This document shows, piece after piece, positions 25,434 to 34,483 of a DNA stretch of 34,536 nt. The first letter of the stretch is position 1; every line of letters begins with the position of its first letter. A program made the translations under genes and the position numbers. This stretch comes from Methylococcaceae bacterium (lineage in GTDB: Bacteria; Pseudomonadota; Gammaproteobacteria; Methylococcales; Methylomonadaceae): assembly GCA_006844705.1 (NCBI GenBank), contig SPJS01000249.1, forward strand, positions 1-34,536, given 5' to 3'. A model generated the notes under the pieces. That model saw only the letters and a program-made list of their open reading frames with translations. It had not been told where the DNA came from and made no database searches.

Positions 25434-25699
25434 GTGTTCTCGGGGTTTTCACGATAAAGGGTCAGGATGTGGCCAATATTCTGGATCAGTACAGCCTGTG
25501 TGTGCTGGCAGATTTCTTCTGCAGTTTGTAAGCGCTCTTCCTTGTCAGCACGAATTTTTATTTTGATTAACTCGTGATGATCCAAGGCATTTTCAATTTC
25601 CAGCATAATATTTTCGGTTAATCCATTCTGACCTATGATGACCACAGGTTTAAGTTTGTGGGCCAGGCTTTTAAATTTCTTTTTTTCAGCAGCTATCAA
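25421..25699 (-). CDS. yhbY: Ribosome-associated CRM-domain RNA-binding protein YhbY
   Basis: A small RNA-binding protein linked to 50S subunit assembly. The 92 residues are a single CRM domain: LAHKLKPVVIIGQNGLTEN (GxxG loop as IGQNGLT), then HHELIKIKI and a C-terminal helix/strand. The start is TTG, supported by AAGGA six to seven bases upstream. It is divergent from rlmE with only 46 bases between starts and convergent with greA, the usual setting of this gene in gammaproteobacteria. Confidence 0.95.
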   Translation of the reverse strand: MIAAEKKKFKSLAHKLKPVVIIGQNGLTENIMLEIENALDHHELIKIKIRADKEERLQTAEEICQHTQAVLIQNIGHILTLYRENPENTKKG

Positions 25700-25745
25700 C
25701 GTTTTTCCTTAAAATAATTACCTGATCATTTTACCTTAGTTTGAT

Positions 25746-26363
25746 ATGGCGAGAAGCAAAAGCAGTAATCAATGGATGCAGGAGCATTTCCAGGATGAGT
25801 ATGTAAAAAAAGCGCAGCAAATGGGGTATCGTTCGCGCGCTGTGTTCAAACTGATAGAAATTCAAGAGAAAGACAACATTATTCGGCCTGATATGAATGT
25901 GATCGACCTTGGCGCAGCGCCAGGAGGCTGGTCAGAATATGTGCGGAAAATAGTTGATGACCAGCATAAAGTATTTGCTCTGGATCTTCTGGAAATTGAA
26001 CCCATTGAAGGCGTGGAATTTATTCAGGGGGATTTCAGGGAAAATGAGGTGCTGGATCAGTTGTTTGCAAAACTGAATGGTGAGCAGGTGCATTTGCTTT
26101 TATCAGATATGGCACCTAATATGAGTGGTAATAAATCCATAGACCAACCCAGATCGGTTTATCTCGGAGAGCTTGCGCTTGATACTGCGCATACTGCCTT
26201 GGCAAAGGGCGGCAGTTTTTTGATTAAACTTTTTCAGGGCGCGGGGTTTGATGAGTTTCATCGGGAGGTTAAAAAGTATTTTAACAGTACAGCTATTCGT
26301 AAACCTGAGTCTTCAAGATCGCGTAGTAATGAAGTATATATTTTAGCCAAGGGGTTTAAATAG
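25746..26363 (+). CDS. rlmE: 23S rRNA (uridine-2552-2'-O)-methyltransferase RlmE (FtsJ)
   Basis: Methylates U2552 in the A loop of 23S rRNA, using SAM, late in 50S assembly. The 205-residue Rossmann methyltransferase has SAM motif VIDLGAAPGGWSEY and the K-D-K-E tetrad at Lys35 (FKLIEI), Asp121 (LSDMAPNMSG), Lys161 (FLIKLFQG) and Glu196 (SNEVYILAKG). It starts at the first ATG after the yhbY divergent gap and has no strong ribosome site. ftsH follows after a 180-base gap with its own promoter candidate. Confidence 0.97.
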   Translation: MARSKSSNQWMQEHFQDEYVKKAQQMGYRSRAVFKLIEIQEKDNIIRPDMNVIDLGAAPGGWSEYVRKIVDDQHKVFALDLLEIEPIEGVEFIQGDFRENEVLDQLFAKLNGEQVHLLLSDMAPNMSGNKSIDQPRSVYLGELALDTAHTALAKGGSFLIKLFQGAGFDEFHREVKKYFNSTAIRKPESSRSRSNEVYILAKGFK

Positions 26364-26502
26364 TTTTTTTTGGCCCCATGATCTCTAAAGAATATCTTCC
26401 AGATAAAGGTTGGTTACAGTAGGGAAGGTGTTGGCTGAATGGCGTTTGGCTTTTAACGTGCTGAACAAAGCTTTGTCTAATCAGTCGAAACGAATATTAA
26501 CC

Positions 26503-26508
26503 TATAAT
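26503..26508 (+). promoter_or_regulatory. Promoter -10 candidate for ftsH
   Basis: A consensus TATAAT lies 35 bases before the ftsH start. The -35 is weak (TCAGTC with a 16-base spacer). The gap 26364-26543 holds no gene, only a 12-base palindrome ACAAAGCTTTGT at 26465-26476. Confidence 0.4.
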
Positions 26509-26543
26509 GATTGGATAAAGGATAAACGAGCGGGAGCAGACAT

Positions 26544-28463
26544 TTGAGCGATATTATCAAAAATATTTTTTTATGGATTGTCATTGCCATGGTGCTGATG
26601 ACCGTTTTCAATGGTTTTGGAGACAGAGGACGTCAAGGTGAAGCAAACCTTTCATATTCCCAGTTTCTGGATAATGTGAAAGCGGGGCATGTGCAAAACG
26701 TCACTATTGATGACAATTCGATTACAGGCAATTTTCAAACCGGTGAGACATTTAGATCCTTTGCGCCGAGTGATCCGCATTTGGTTGATGATCTTTTGGC
26801 CAATGGTGTTGAAATCAAGGCCAAGCCACCAGAAGAAGAGTCATTATTACTGCAAATCCTTGTGTCTTTTGGCCCCATGTTATTGTTGATTGGCGTATGG
26901 ATTTTCTTTATGCGTCAAATGCAGGGAGGAGGTGCCGGTGGTCGTGGTGGTGCCCTTGGTTTTGGCAAAAGCAAAGCGCGCATGCTGGAAAAAGATCAGA
27001 ATAAAGTGACTTTTGCAGATGTTGCAGGTTGTGATGAAGCCAAGGAAGAAGTTGAGGAAATGGTCGACTTTCTGAAAGACCCGGCCAAATATCAACGCCT
27101 AGGTGGCAAGGTGCCGCGTGGTGCGTTAATGGTTGGGCCGCCGGGAACAGGAAAAACCCTGTTGGCGCGTGCTATTGCGGGTGAAGCCAAAGTGCCGTTT
27201 TTTACTATTTCAGGCTCAGATTTTGTTGAAATGTTTGTCGGTGTTGGGGCTTCAAGAGTCAGAGACATGTTTGAGCAGGCGCGTAAACATGCACCGTGTA
27301 TTATCTTTATTGATGAGATTGATGCTGTAGGACGTTCGCGTGGTGCCGGTCTTGGTGGTGGTAATGATGAACGCGAACAGACGTTGAACCAGTTACTGGT
27401 TGAAATGGACGGTTTTGAAGGCCATGAAGGGATTATTGTCGTTGCCGCGACCAACCGTGCCGATGTTTTGGATAAGGCATTGTTACGTCCAGGCAGGTTT
27501 GATCGCCAGGTTACGGTTGGCTTGCCAGACGTTAAAGGGCGTGAGCAGATTCTCAATGTCCATATGAAAAAAGTACCGGCATCTGACGATGTGCAAGTCA
27601 AATACATTGCACAAGGGACGCCCGGGTTTTCGGGTGCAGATCTCGCAAATCTGATTAACGAGGCGGCACTGTTTGCAGCCAGGCTGAATAAGCGTCTTGT
27701 AAGCATGGTTGATTTGGAAAAAGCTAAGGACAAGCTGATTATGGGGGCTGAGCGCCGTTCCATGGTGATGGATGAAAAGGAAAAGAGAATGACCGCTTAT
27801 CACGAAGCGGGGCATGCCATCGTCGGGCGGTTGGTGCCAGATCACGATCCAGTTTACAAGATTAGCATTATGCCTCGAGGACGGGCTTTGGGTGTCACCA
27901 TGTTTTTGCCGGAAAACGATCAATACAGCGCCAGTAAGCGTAAACTGGACAGTATGATTTCCAGTTTATACGGTGGACGTATTGCTGAAGAAATAATTTT
28001 CGGGTGGGAAGAAGTCTCGACAGGTGCGTCCAATGATATTGAACGGGCAACTGAACTGGCGAGAAATATGGTCACTAAATGGGGACTGTCTCAACGTTTG
28101 GGACCATTGGCATACAGTGAAGAAGAAGGTGAGGTGTTTCTGGGACGTTCGGTCACCCAGCATAAAACAGTTGCTGAGGAAACCTCTCATACGATTGATG
28201 AAGAAATTCGTTCCATCATCGATAAAAACTATGAGCGTGCCGAGACTATTCTTAAAGAAAATATGGATGTGTTACACGCCATGTCTGATGCATTGATGAA
28301 GTATGAAACCATCGATAAATATCAGATTGACGATTTGATGAACCGGAAACCGGTACGGGAGCCGCAGGGATGGGATGATTCAACACCACCTTCAAGCGGT
28401 GTGTCCAAGTCGGATGACTCACAAGACGGTTCTCAAATTGGTGAGACGGCTGAACAAAATTAA
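26544..28463 (+). CDS. ftsH: ATP-dependent zinc metalloprotease FtsH
   Basis: A membrane-anchored AAA+ protease that degrades misfolded membrane proteins and regulators. In 639 residues there are two transmembrane helices (about 5-24 and 103-122) around a periplasmic domain. Walker A is GPPGTGKT (198-205), Walker B IIFIDEID (253-260), then ATNR and RPGRFDRQ of the second region of homology, and the zinc site HEAGH (420-424). The start is TTG with GGGAG eight bases upstream. A terminator follows at 28512-28539. The folP gene that usually comes next is missing. Confidence 0.98.
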   Translation: MSDIIKNIFLWIVIAMVLMTVFNGFGDRGRQGEANLSYSQFLDNVKAGHVQNVTIDDNSITGNFQTGETFRSFAPSDPHLVDDLLANGVEIKAKPPEEESLLLQILVSFGPMLLLIGVWIFFMRQMQGGGAGGRGGALGFGKSKARMLEKDQNKVTFADVAGCDEAKEEVEEMVDFLKDPAKYQRLGGKVPRGALMVGPPGTGKTLLARAIAGEAKVPFFTISGSDFVEMFVGVGASRVRDMFEQARKHAPCIIFIDEIDAVGRSRGAGLGGGNDEREQTLNQLLVEMDGFEGHEGIIVVAATNRADVLDKALLRPGRFDRQVTVGLPDVKGREQILNVHMKKVPASDDVQVKYIAQGTPGFSGADLANLINEAALFAARLNKRLVSMVDLEKAKDKLIMGAERRSMVMDEKEKRMTAYHEAGHAIVGRLVPDHDPVYKISIMPRGRALGVTMFLPENDQYSASKRKLDSMISSLYGGRIAEEIIFGWEEVSTGASNDIERATELARNMVTKWGLSQRLGPLAYSEEEGEVFLGRSVTQHKTVAEETSHTIDEEIRSIIDKNYERAETILKENMDVLHAMSDALMKYETIDKYQIDDLMNRKPVREPQGWDDSTPPSSGVSKSDDSQDGSQIGETAEQN

Positions 28464-28511
28464 GGAACCTCTGATCCTGATCAGGGTGTAGTTCATATTG
28501 TGTAGTAGATT

Positions 28512-28539
28512 AAAGAGAGGCTTTGTCCTCTCTTTTTTT
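28512..28539 (+). terminator. Intrinsic terminator after ftsH
   Basis: A perfect 9-bp stem AAAGAGAGG / CCTCTCTTT with loop CTTTGT and four further T. It lies 31 bases before glmM, so glmM needs its own promoter or read-through. Confidence 0.85.
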
Positions 28540-28569
28540 GTATTCATGATTAGCTAAAGCGGGTAAAAC

Positions 28570-29916
28570 ATGGCAAAAAAATATTTTGGTACAGATGGCA
28601 TTCGAGGCACCGTAGGTCAATTTCCAATTACGGCGGATTTTTTACTCAAGCTTGGATGGGCAACGGGAAAAGTTTTTGCCAAAGAAGGCAATGGTTTCGT
28701 CATTGTTGGTAAAGATACCCGGATTTCCGGGTATATGTTCGAGTCTGCGCTGGAAGCCGGTTTATCTGCAGCAGGCGTTGATTCCCGCATGCTGGGGCCT
28801 ATGCCTACGCCAGGTATCGCTTACTTGACCCGTACCTTAAGAGCGCAAGCAGGAATCGTCATCAGTGCCTCCCACAATCCGTTTTACGATAATGGCATCA
28901 AGTTCTTTTCCGTTGACGGGATGAAGTTACCTGATGAAATAGAACATCAAATCGAAAGCTATCTGGATTCAGAGATTACAACGGTAGAGTCTTCCCAATT
29001 GGGTAAAGTAAAGCGAATCGGCGATGCGGCAGGCCGATATATCGAATTCTGTAAGAGCACCGTACCAACGGCTATGGATTTTAAAAATTTCAGAATCGTT
29101 GTTGATTGTGCACATGGGGCAACCTATCACATTGCTCCGCATGTATTCAGTGAAGTTGGGGCTGATGTGATTTCAATAGGTGTTGCACCCAATGGATTGA
29201 ATATCAACGAAGATTGCGGCGCTACCAAGACGGATCAATTGGCAGCCAAAGTGCTTGAAGTTCGAGCTGACATGGGTATAGCGCTCGATGGAGATGGCGA
29301 TCGTTTGATCATGGTTGATCATACCGGTGAAAAAGTTGATGGAGATGAATTGATTTATATCATCGCAAAATCCCGATTGAAGGCAAAGAAACTTGAAGGC
29401 CCTGTCGTTGGCACATTAATGACAAACCTGGGCATGGAGCATGCGCTTAAGAAAGATGGGGTTGAGCTGGTCAGGGCAAAAGTCGGTGACCGCTATGTGA
29501 TGGAATTGTTACAGGAAAGAAAAGGCAGCTTGGGCGGGGAAGGTTCCGGACATATTATCTGTTTGGACAGGACGACTACGGGCGACGGCATCGTGGCGGC
29601 ACTTCAGGTGTTAGCTGAAGTACACAAAAGTGGAAAATCATTACGAGAACTAAAATCTGGCATGGAGAAGTATCCGCAAGCCTTATTGAATGTGAAAGTC
29701 AGTAAAAAAGTGGATGTTTCCTCAGTAGAAAGTATTCAAAACGCTGTGAAATCTGTTGAAAAAGCGCTCGGAGACACCGGAAGAGTGTTGCTAAGGCCCT
29801 CAGGAACTGAGCCATTGATAAGAGTCATGGTTGAAGGACAGGATAAAGATAAAGTGAACAAATACGCTCATGAGCTGGCTGAGGCAGTTAAAACAGGTAT
29901 TGGAGTTTGTTCTTAG
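28570..29916 (+). CDS. glmM: Phosphoglucosamine mutase
   Basis: Interconverts glucosamine-6-phosphate and glucosamine-1-phosphate, supplying UDP-GlcNAc for peptidoglycan and for surface glycans such as those the two exosortase modules would build. In 448 residues the N-terminus is [13 protein letters not shown], the phospho-acceptor is Ser101 in [16 protein letters not shown], the metal loop is [11 protein letters not shown], and the phosphate-binding loop is [13 protein letters not shown]. The start ATG follows a weak GCGGGT. The 3' end overlaps the -35 region of the tpiA promoter. Confidence 0.97.
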   Translation: MAKKYFGTDGIRGTVGQFPITADFLLKLGWATGKVFAKEGNGFVIVGKDTRISGYMFESALEAGLSAAGVDSRMLGPMPTPGIAYLTRTLRAQAGIVISASHNPFYDNGIKFFSVDGMKLPDEIEHQIESYLDSEITTVESSQLGKVKRIGDAAGRYIEFCKSTVPTAMDFKNFRIVVDCAHGATYHIAPHVFSEVGADVISIGVAPNGLNINEDCGATKTDQLAAKVLEVRADMGIALDGDGDRLIMVDHTGEKVDGDELIYIIAKSRLKAKKLEGPVVGTLMTNLGMEHALKKDGVELVRAKVGDRYVMELLQERKGSLGGEGSGHIICLDRTTTGDGIVAALQVLAEVHKSGKSLRELKSGMEKYPQALLNVKVSKKVDVSSVESIQNAVKSVEKALGDTGRVLLRPSGTEPLIRVMVEGQDKDKVNKYAHELAEAVKTGIGVCS

Positions 29917-29934
29917 AAAAAAACAGTATATAAT
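29907..29934 (+). promoter_or_regulatory. Sigma70 promoter of tpiA-secG-tRNA-Leu
   Basis: TTGTTC (29907-29912), a 16-base spacer and consensus TATAAT (29929-29934), overlapping the last codons of glmM. It gives a leader of about 26 bases before tpiA. Confidence 0.55.
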
Positions 29935-29966
29935 TACGCGTTTTGATTTTTTGCCGGGAGAGAGTA

Positions 29967-30713
29967 ATGCGACAACCGCTAGTGATGGGTAACTGGAAAA
30001 TGAATGGCTTACGGGCTGACGGTCTAGCACTTGCTCAATCAATTATTGATGGTTTAAATGCTGGAGATCAAGGTATCGCAGTTTGCGTGCCTTTCGTGTA
30101 CATCTCGGAAGTCGGTAAACTGATTGAGTCGACGCCTTTGGCGTTAGGTTCTCAAAACGTGGCGGATCAGGAAAAAGGTGCGTTCACTGGAGAAATTTCA
30201 GCATCTATGTTAAAAGATTGCGGTGTCACCTACGCATTGGTAGGCCATTCTGAAAGACGTACCTGCTATGCCGATACCGATCAAACTGTTGCTGCCAGAT
30301 TTTGTCAGGCGCAAAAAGAAGGCGTGATTCCTGTGTTGTGCATTGGTGAAACACTGGAAGAGAGGGAAGGAGATAAGACATTTGCTGTGATTGATGAACA
30401 GTTAAATGCAGTGATCGAAATGGCTGGGGTTGAAGCGCTGGCCAATTCGGTGATTGCTTATGAACCTGTCTGGGCAATAGGTACAGGCAAAACTGCTTCG
30501 GATGAGCAAGCGCAGGAAGTCCACAAATATATTCGAGAAAAAATTGCAGAAAAAGATGCGGCAATAGCTGAACAACTGCAAATCTTATATGGCGGAAGTG
30601 TTAAGCCAAATAACGCCAAAGCTCTTTTTTCAATGCCGGATATTGATGGTGGCCTGATAGGTGGAGCATCGCTGGATGCCGAGTCATTTTTGAGCATATA
30701 TCGCTCAATCTAA
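29967..30713 (+). CDS. tpiA: Triosephosphate isomerase
   Basis: Interconverts dihydroxyacetone phosphate and glyceraldehyde-3-phosphate in central carbon metabolism. It has 248 residues from the ATG at 29967, which follows GGGAGAG at ideal spacing; an in-frame TTG at 29943 is less likely. Catalytic residues are visible: Lys11 in MGNWKMNG, His in VGHSERR and Glu in AYEPVWAIGTGK, plus the phosphate loop YGGSVKPNN. secG follows after 17 bases, the common tpiA-secG pairing. Confidence 0.98.
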   Translation: MRQPLVMGNWKMNGLRADGLALAQSIIDGLNAGDQGIAVCVPFVYISEVGKLIESTPLALGSQNVADQEKGAFTGEISASMLKDCGVTYALVGHSERRTCYADTDQTVAARFCQAQKEGVIPVLCIGETLEEREGDKTFAVIDEQLNAVIEMAGVEALANSVIAYEPVWAIGTGKTASDEQAQEVHKYIREKIAEKDAAIAEQLQILYGGSVKPNNAKALFSMPDIDGGLIGGASLDAESFLSIYRSI

Positions 30714-30730
30714 ATTTTAATAAATTAGTT

Positions 30731-31225
30731 ATGTATTATCAGATAGCAATAATTTTTCACATCCTGTTTGGGCTTTCAGTCATAGGCCTGGTTTTAATGC
30801 AACAGGGCAAAGGTGCTGATGCAGGTGCCGCATTCGGAAGCGGGTCTTCAGGATCTGTTTTTGGTGCACAAGGGGCAGCTACATTTTTATCAAAATCAAC
30901 AGCGGTTTTTGCTTCATTGTTTTTTGTGACTAGTTTGTCATTAGCCTGGTTAAGCGGCCAACAAAACAAAGAGGTCGATATTATGGATTTGCCAGAGACC
31001 GAATTATTCAAACCTGACGTACCTGTCATTGAAGACAGTGTTTCTGGCGTTGTGGATGAGAGTATTCCAACAATTGACTCTCCAGATGGTGAAATGACAT
31101 CACAGATTGTAGAAGAAATTCAACAACAAATCGACAAGGTTGTTGAGCAGAAAGAAGCCGTTTCTCAAGAACTTTTAGAGACTGAATTCACTGAAGATTC
31201 TGTAATTAGTGTACCTTCTGAATAA
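30731..31225 (+). CDS. secG: Protein translocase subunit SecG
   Basis: An inner-membrane partner of SecYE that aids preprotein export. The N-terminal 75 residues are classic SecG: helix 1 (IAIIFHILFGLSVIGLVLM), the loop QQGKGADAGAAFGSGSSGSV with FGAQG, and helix 2 (FASLFFVTSLSLAWL). At 164 residues it is longer than E. coli SecG (110) because of an acidic Glu/Asp/Val-rich tail (about 80-164), a variable feature of the family. The tRNA-Leu begins three bases after the stop. Confidence 0.96.
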   Translation: MYYQIAIIFHILFGLSVIGLVLMQQGKGADAGAAFGSGSSGSVFGAQGAATFLSKSTAVFASLFFVTSLSLAWLSGQQNKEVDIMDLPETELFKPDVPVIEDSVSGVVDESIPTIDSPDGEMTSQIVEEIQQQIDKVVEQKEAVSQELLETEFTEDSVISVPSE

Positions 31226-31228
31226 CAA

Positions 31229-31313
31229 GCCGATGTGGTGGAATTGGTAGACACGCCATCTTGAGGGGGTGGTGACTTAGGTCGTGCCGGTTCAAGTCCG
31301 GCCATCGGCACCA
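31229..31313 (+). tRNA. tRNA-Leu, anticodon GAG
   Basis: An 85-base tRNA with a 7-bp acceptor stem (GCCGATG / CATCGGC), A discriminator and encoded CCA (31311-31313). The D arm has GTGGAATTGGTAGACAC, the anticodon stem is CCATC / GGTGG with loop TTGAGGG (GAG at 31263-31265), a long variable arm follows, and the T arm is GCCGG-TTCAAGT-CCGGC. It reads CUC and CUU codons. It is probably processed from the tpiA-secG transcript. The secG-tRNA-Leu pair is a conserved gammaproteobacterial arrangement. Confidence 0.97.
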
Positions 31314-31346
31314 AATTAGGATTTAAGCAAATCCAGTAAAGTATTT

Positions 31347-31381
31347 AAACCCGCAAGCTGTATGGCTTTGCGGGTTTTTTT
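31347..31381 (+). terminator. Intrinsic terminator after tRNA-Leu
   Basis: A 10-bp stem AAACCCGCAA / TTGCGGGTTT followed by more T, 34 bases after the tRNA. It closes the tpiA-secG-tRNA unit. Confidence 0.85.
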
Positions 31382-31527
31382 GTGAATAGCAGCTAATGAA
31401 AATGCTATAAGTGAGTGTCCACTTGCAATCAGAGGTTCGGCTACTTTTTTGGTTGTTTCTTCCAAGTTAAACGTTACAAATACTGGTTTGTTTTTGTATA
31501 ACTTATTTAATTTTAAGTGAAAGAAAC

Positions 31528-31533
31528 TATACT
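31528..31533 (+). promoter_or_regulatory. Promoter -10 candidate for the second glycan module
   Basis: TATACT lies 36 bases before the deacetylase gene in an AT-rich gap (31382-31568) that holds no gene. The -35 (TTTAAT, 16-base spacer) is poor. Confidence 0.3.
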
Positions 31534-31568
31534 ATGTATCCATCAAATATAAAATCTATTCAGTTTTA

Positions 31569-32528
31569 ATGCGCTTCATATTATTTTTTCTTAGATGTTT
31601 AGCTTCACTTGCTTCTGGACTAGGCAAGAAAAAAAAGCTTTTTATTTTGATATACCATCGGGTATTAGATGCTCCTGATTATTTACGTCCTGGAGAAGTG
31701 GATATAAATAGCTTCGATTGGCAGATGGATTTGCTAAGTAAACACTTTAATGTTTTATCTTTGGAAGAAGGCGTAAACCGGCTTAACACTCATACATTAC
31801 CAGATAGGGCGGTTTGTATTACGTTTGATGATGGTTATCAAGATAACTATAAAAATGCATTACCAATTCTAAAGAAGCATACATTGAAATCAATTTTTTT
31901 TATAGCAAGTAACTTCCTAAATGATGGGCGGATGTGGAATGATTCAGTCATTGAGTCAATCCGAAAACTGAATTGTGCTTCTTTGAACCTAACTAAATTC
32001 GGGTTAGGTACATTTGACCTTACCACCGATCAGGATAAAGTTTCTAGCGTTAAACAAATAATTACAAAAATTAAATATCTCCCTTTAAATGAAAGGGAAA
32101 AAATAGCGAATCATATAGCGAAATTAGCTGCAGATTTACCTAATGATTTGATGATGACAGAAGTTCAGGTAAAAGAGTTACGCGCTCAAGGCATGGACAT
32201 CGGGGGGCATACTAAGTCCCATCCGATTCTGGCAACATTAGAACCCGAAGAGGTGATTGATGAAATTGCTGACAACAAAACATTCCTGGAGTCATTATTA
32301 GGTGAGAAAATTATTTTTTTTGCCTATCCGAATGGCAAACCTGAAATTGATTATTTAAAAAACCAGACTGAATATGTCAAACAGGCAGGTTACCAGGCTG
32401 CAGTTTCAACAGAATGGGGCGTTGCAGATCAAAAATGGGATCTTTTTCAGCTACCTAGATTTACACCATGGGATACATCACCCGTTAAATTTATGATGCG
32501 CATGGTATATATGTTTTTCAGAGCTTAA
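31569..32528 (+). CDS. Polysaccharide deacetylase family protein (NodB-like, CE4)
   Basis: Predicted to remove N-acetyl (or O-acetyl) groups from a surface polysaccharide. In 319 residues a short hydrophobic N-terminus (about 1-18) could be a signal anchor. The NodB fold follows: catalytic/metal Asp87-Asp88 in CITFDDGYQDN, metal His214 and His218 in GGHTKSHPIL, and YPNGKP near 253-258. The N-terminal LFILIYHRV segment is typical of deacetylases in exopolysaccharide and lipid-linked glycan clusters. It is longer than the roughly 265-residue PEP-CTERM-locus deacetylase subfamily, so membership of that subfamily is doubtful. The ligase follows after nine bases. Confidence 0.9.
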   Translation: MRFILFFLRCLASLASGLGKKKKLFILIYHRVLDAPDYLRPGEVDINSFDWQMDLLSKHFNVLSLEEGVNRLNTHTLPDRAVCITFDDGYQDNYKNALPILKKHTLKSIFFIASNFLNDGRMWNDSVIESIRKLNCASLNLTKFGLGTFDLTTDQDKVSSVKQIITKIKYLPLNEREKIANHIAKLAADLPNDLMMTEVQVKELRAQGMDIGGHTKSHPILATLEPEEVIDEIADNKTFLESLLGEKIIFFAYPNGKPEIDYLKNQTEYVKQAGYQAAVSTEWGVADQKWDLFQLPRFTPWDTSPVKFMMRMVYMFFRA

Positions 32529-32537
32529 TGACCTATT

Positions 32538-33785
32538 ATGCGTGATATTGTAATTACTTTGATCGTTGGCTTTGGTTGTTTGTGGACACTGAAAAGGCCC
32601 TATATTGGAATATTGTTGTGGTCATGGTTAGGTTACATGAATCCACATCGGTTAGCGTATGGTTTTGCATATAATATGAAGTATGCACAGATTACAGCTA
32701 TTGTTTTATTTGTATCAATGTTGTTTTCAAAACAAAAGAAATGGATACCCATGAATAGCACTACAGGGGCATGGCTGTTCTTTATATTTTTTATGTGGGT
32801 AACAACTAATTTTGCATATTTTGAGAAAACAGCATGGACTCAGTTTGAAAAAGTTTTCAAAATTCAGCTGGTCACAATACTTACCATGATGTTAATTTCA
32901 GACATGGCAAAGTTAAGGCAGTTAATTTGGGTGATCGTTATTTCTATAGGTTATTACAGTGTCAAAGGTGGGATTTTCACTGTTCTCACTGGCGGGGGTA
33001 ACAGGGTGTATGGACCGCCAGGCAGCTTCATTGAAGAAAATAATTCATTAGCTGTAGCCATATTAATAGTCATACCATTAATGGTTTATTTATATCAAAC
33101 AACCAAGAGCAACATCATTAAGCTGGCTCTTTTTTCCTCAGTTATTATTAGCCTGTTTACAGTATTAGGGAGTCAATCAAGAGGTGCGTTATTAGCAATT
33201 ATGTCAGTCGGAGGCTTTTATTGGTTTAAAAGTGATAATAAAATCATCAGTGGTATTTTTATAGTAATTATGAGTGTTGCCTTATTGGCATTTATGCCTG
33301 AGTCCTGGTATGAAAGAATGAATACGATAAGTGAATACGAAGAAGATGGATCGGCCATGGGAAGGCTTAATGCATGGGAATATGCCATTAATGGAGCAAG
33401 CGATAATTTATTAGGCATGGGATTCAATTCATGGAAATATAAAACCTTTGCTATGTATGCACCTAACCCATTAAAAGTCCATGCTGCACATAGTATATAT
33501 TTTAGTGTATTAGCAGATCATGGGTGGATTGGATTGTTTTTATTCTTGTTTATTTTGTTTGGCGCTTGGAAGTCATTAAAAAGAGTTTTAAAGCTGACTC
33601 GAAATGATGAGCAATTAAAAGAGTATCAATCTTTAGCGAAAATGCTTCAAGTGTCTTTTATTGCATATTTATCAGGAGGTGCTTTCTTAAGCCTTTCATA
33701 CTTTGACCTACCATGGCATCTGATAAGTTTTGCTGTTTTAATGGAGTTCTTTTTAAGACAAAAAGAAGCAGAAAATACTGTTTAA
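32538..33785 (+). CDS. Probable O-glycosylation ligase, exosortase A system-associated (Wzy/O-antigen ligase family)
   Basis: A polytopic inner-membrane protein of 415 residues with about ten hydrophobic helices. The N-terminal half has the signature of the exosortase-linked ligase family (TIGR03097): LKRPYIGILLWSWLGYMNPH followed by RLAYGFAY. A large periplasmic loop with NAWEYAING and the C-terminal HAAHSIYFSVLADHGWIGL is typical of Wzy/WaaL-type ligases. Such proteins transfer or polymerise lipid-linked glycans. It is translated in the same unit as the deacetylase. Functionally it should cooperate with the exosortase module 11-20 kb upstream, an unusual separation. Confidence 0.87.
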   Translation: MRDIVITLIVGFGCLWTLKRPYIGILLWSWLGYMNPHRLAYGFAYNMKYAQITAIVLFVSMLFSKQKKWIPMNSTTGAWLFFIFFMWVTTNFAYFEKTAWTQFEKVFKIQLVTILTMMLISDMAKLRQLIWVIVISIGYYSVKGGIFTVLTGGGNRVYGPPGSFIEENNSLAVAILIVIPLMVYLYQTTKSNIIKLALFSSVIISLFTVLGSQSRGALLAIMSVGGFYWFKSDNKIISGIFIVIMSVALLAFMPESWYERMNTISEYEEDGSAMGRLNAWEYAINGASDNLLGMGFNSWKYKTFAMYAPNPLKVHAAHSIYFSVLADHGWIGLFLFLFILFGAWKSLKRVLKLTRNDEQLKEYQSLAKMLQVSFIAYLSGGAFLSLSYFDLPWHLISFAVLMEFFLRQKEAENTV

Positions 33786-33805
33786 TAAATTATCATGTGA
33801 TTTTT

Positions 33806-34483
33806 ATGAAAATATCAACTTTATTTTTAATCCTAATATTGATCTATTCTGTGGATACCATGGCTGCAGAAGGAAAAAAAGCGCCATGGGTTGGAAGAAG
33901 TTTGAATGGCGAGGCTTGCCAAGGTGCACAAGGAGATAAAGGGTTTGATTACACAAATTCTAAACATAGAAGATTAAGCCATTTTAAAAAAATTGTAGGC
34001 GCTCATTTTAATTCACGTGTTGAACAGCTTAAAGGAGGGGCAAGTGAAAGAAATAAAGACCCTGCGGGTGATTTGGAATATACATTAAGAGGAATTCCAA
34101 ATCATCATAGAGCGCTTAAATCTATGTATATGTATAATCAAATGCCCCGATATAAAAAGGCCGTGAAAAAAGGAGCGGTTAAGAAATTTGAATGTTATAT
34201 GCAAAGAGCGATTACTTTTGCTCCGAAAGACTCGTTTTCATATTTGCTTTATGCCAAATATTTGAAAAATAAAAAATTACCAAAAAAAGCTGTGGAAGTT
34301 TTAAAAAAAGGCGAAGCAAATTTACCTGAGAATGCATTTATTCATTATCATTTGTCGTTAATTTTATTGAAACAGGATAAACACCAAGACGCGTTGAAAC
34401 ATGCAAAATTAGCTTATGAATTTGGACAGCCGCCCAAAAAATTAAAAAATAAACTGATTAAATCAGGTATTTGGAAAGAATGA
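33806..34483 (+). CDS. Secreted TPR-containing protein of unknown function
   Basis: A 225-residue protein. ATG 33806 was chosen over an upstream in-frame start at 33713 because it gives a signal peptide (KISTLFLILILIYSVDTMAA) right at the N-terminus and avoids overlap with the ligase gene. The mature protein is very basic (many Lys/Arg). Residues about 130-215 form TPR-like helices (SYLLYAKYLKNKKLPKKAVE, then FIHYHLSLILLKQDKHQDAL). The middle part with YTLRGIPNHHRALKSMYMYN is distinctive, but I cannot assign it. The next frame overlaps its stop as ATGA. Probably a periplasmic accessory factor for glycan assembly or export, by context only. Confidence 0.75.
   Translation: MKISTLFLILILIYSVDTMAAEGKKAPWVGRSLNGEACQGAQGDKGFDYTNSKHRRLSHFKKIVGAHFNSRVEQLKGGASERNKDPAGDLEYTLRGIPNHHRALKSMYMYNQMPRYKKAVKKGAVKKFECYMQRAITFAPKDSFSYLLYAKYLKNKKLPKKAVEVLKKGEANLPENAFIHYHLSLILLKQDKHQDALKHAKLAYEFGQPPKKLKNKLIKSGIWKE

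Noticed and set aside
27092..27763. A 223-residue antisense frame inside ftsH
   Set aside because: Covers the AAA+ core of ftsH on the other strand; Pro/Ser/Thr-rich shadow with no independent support.
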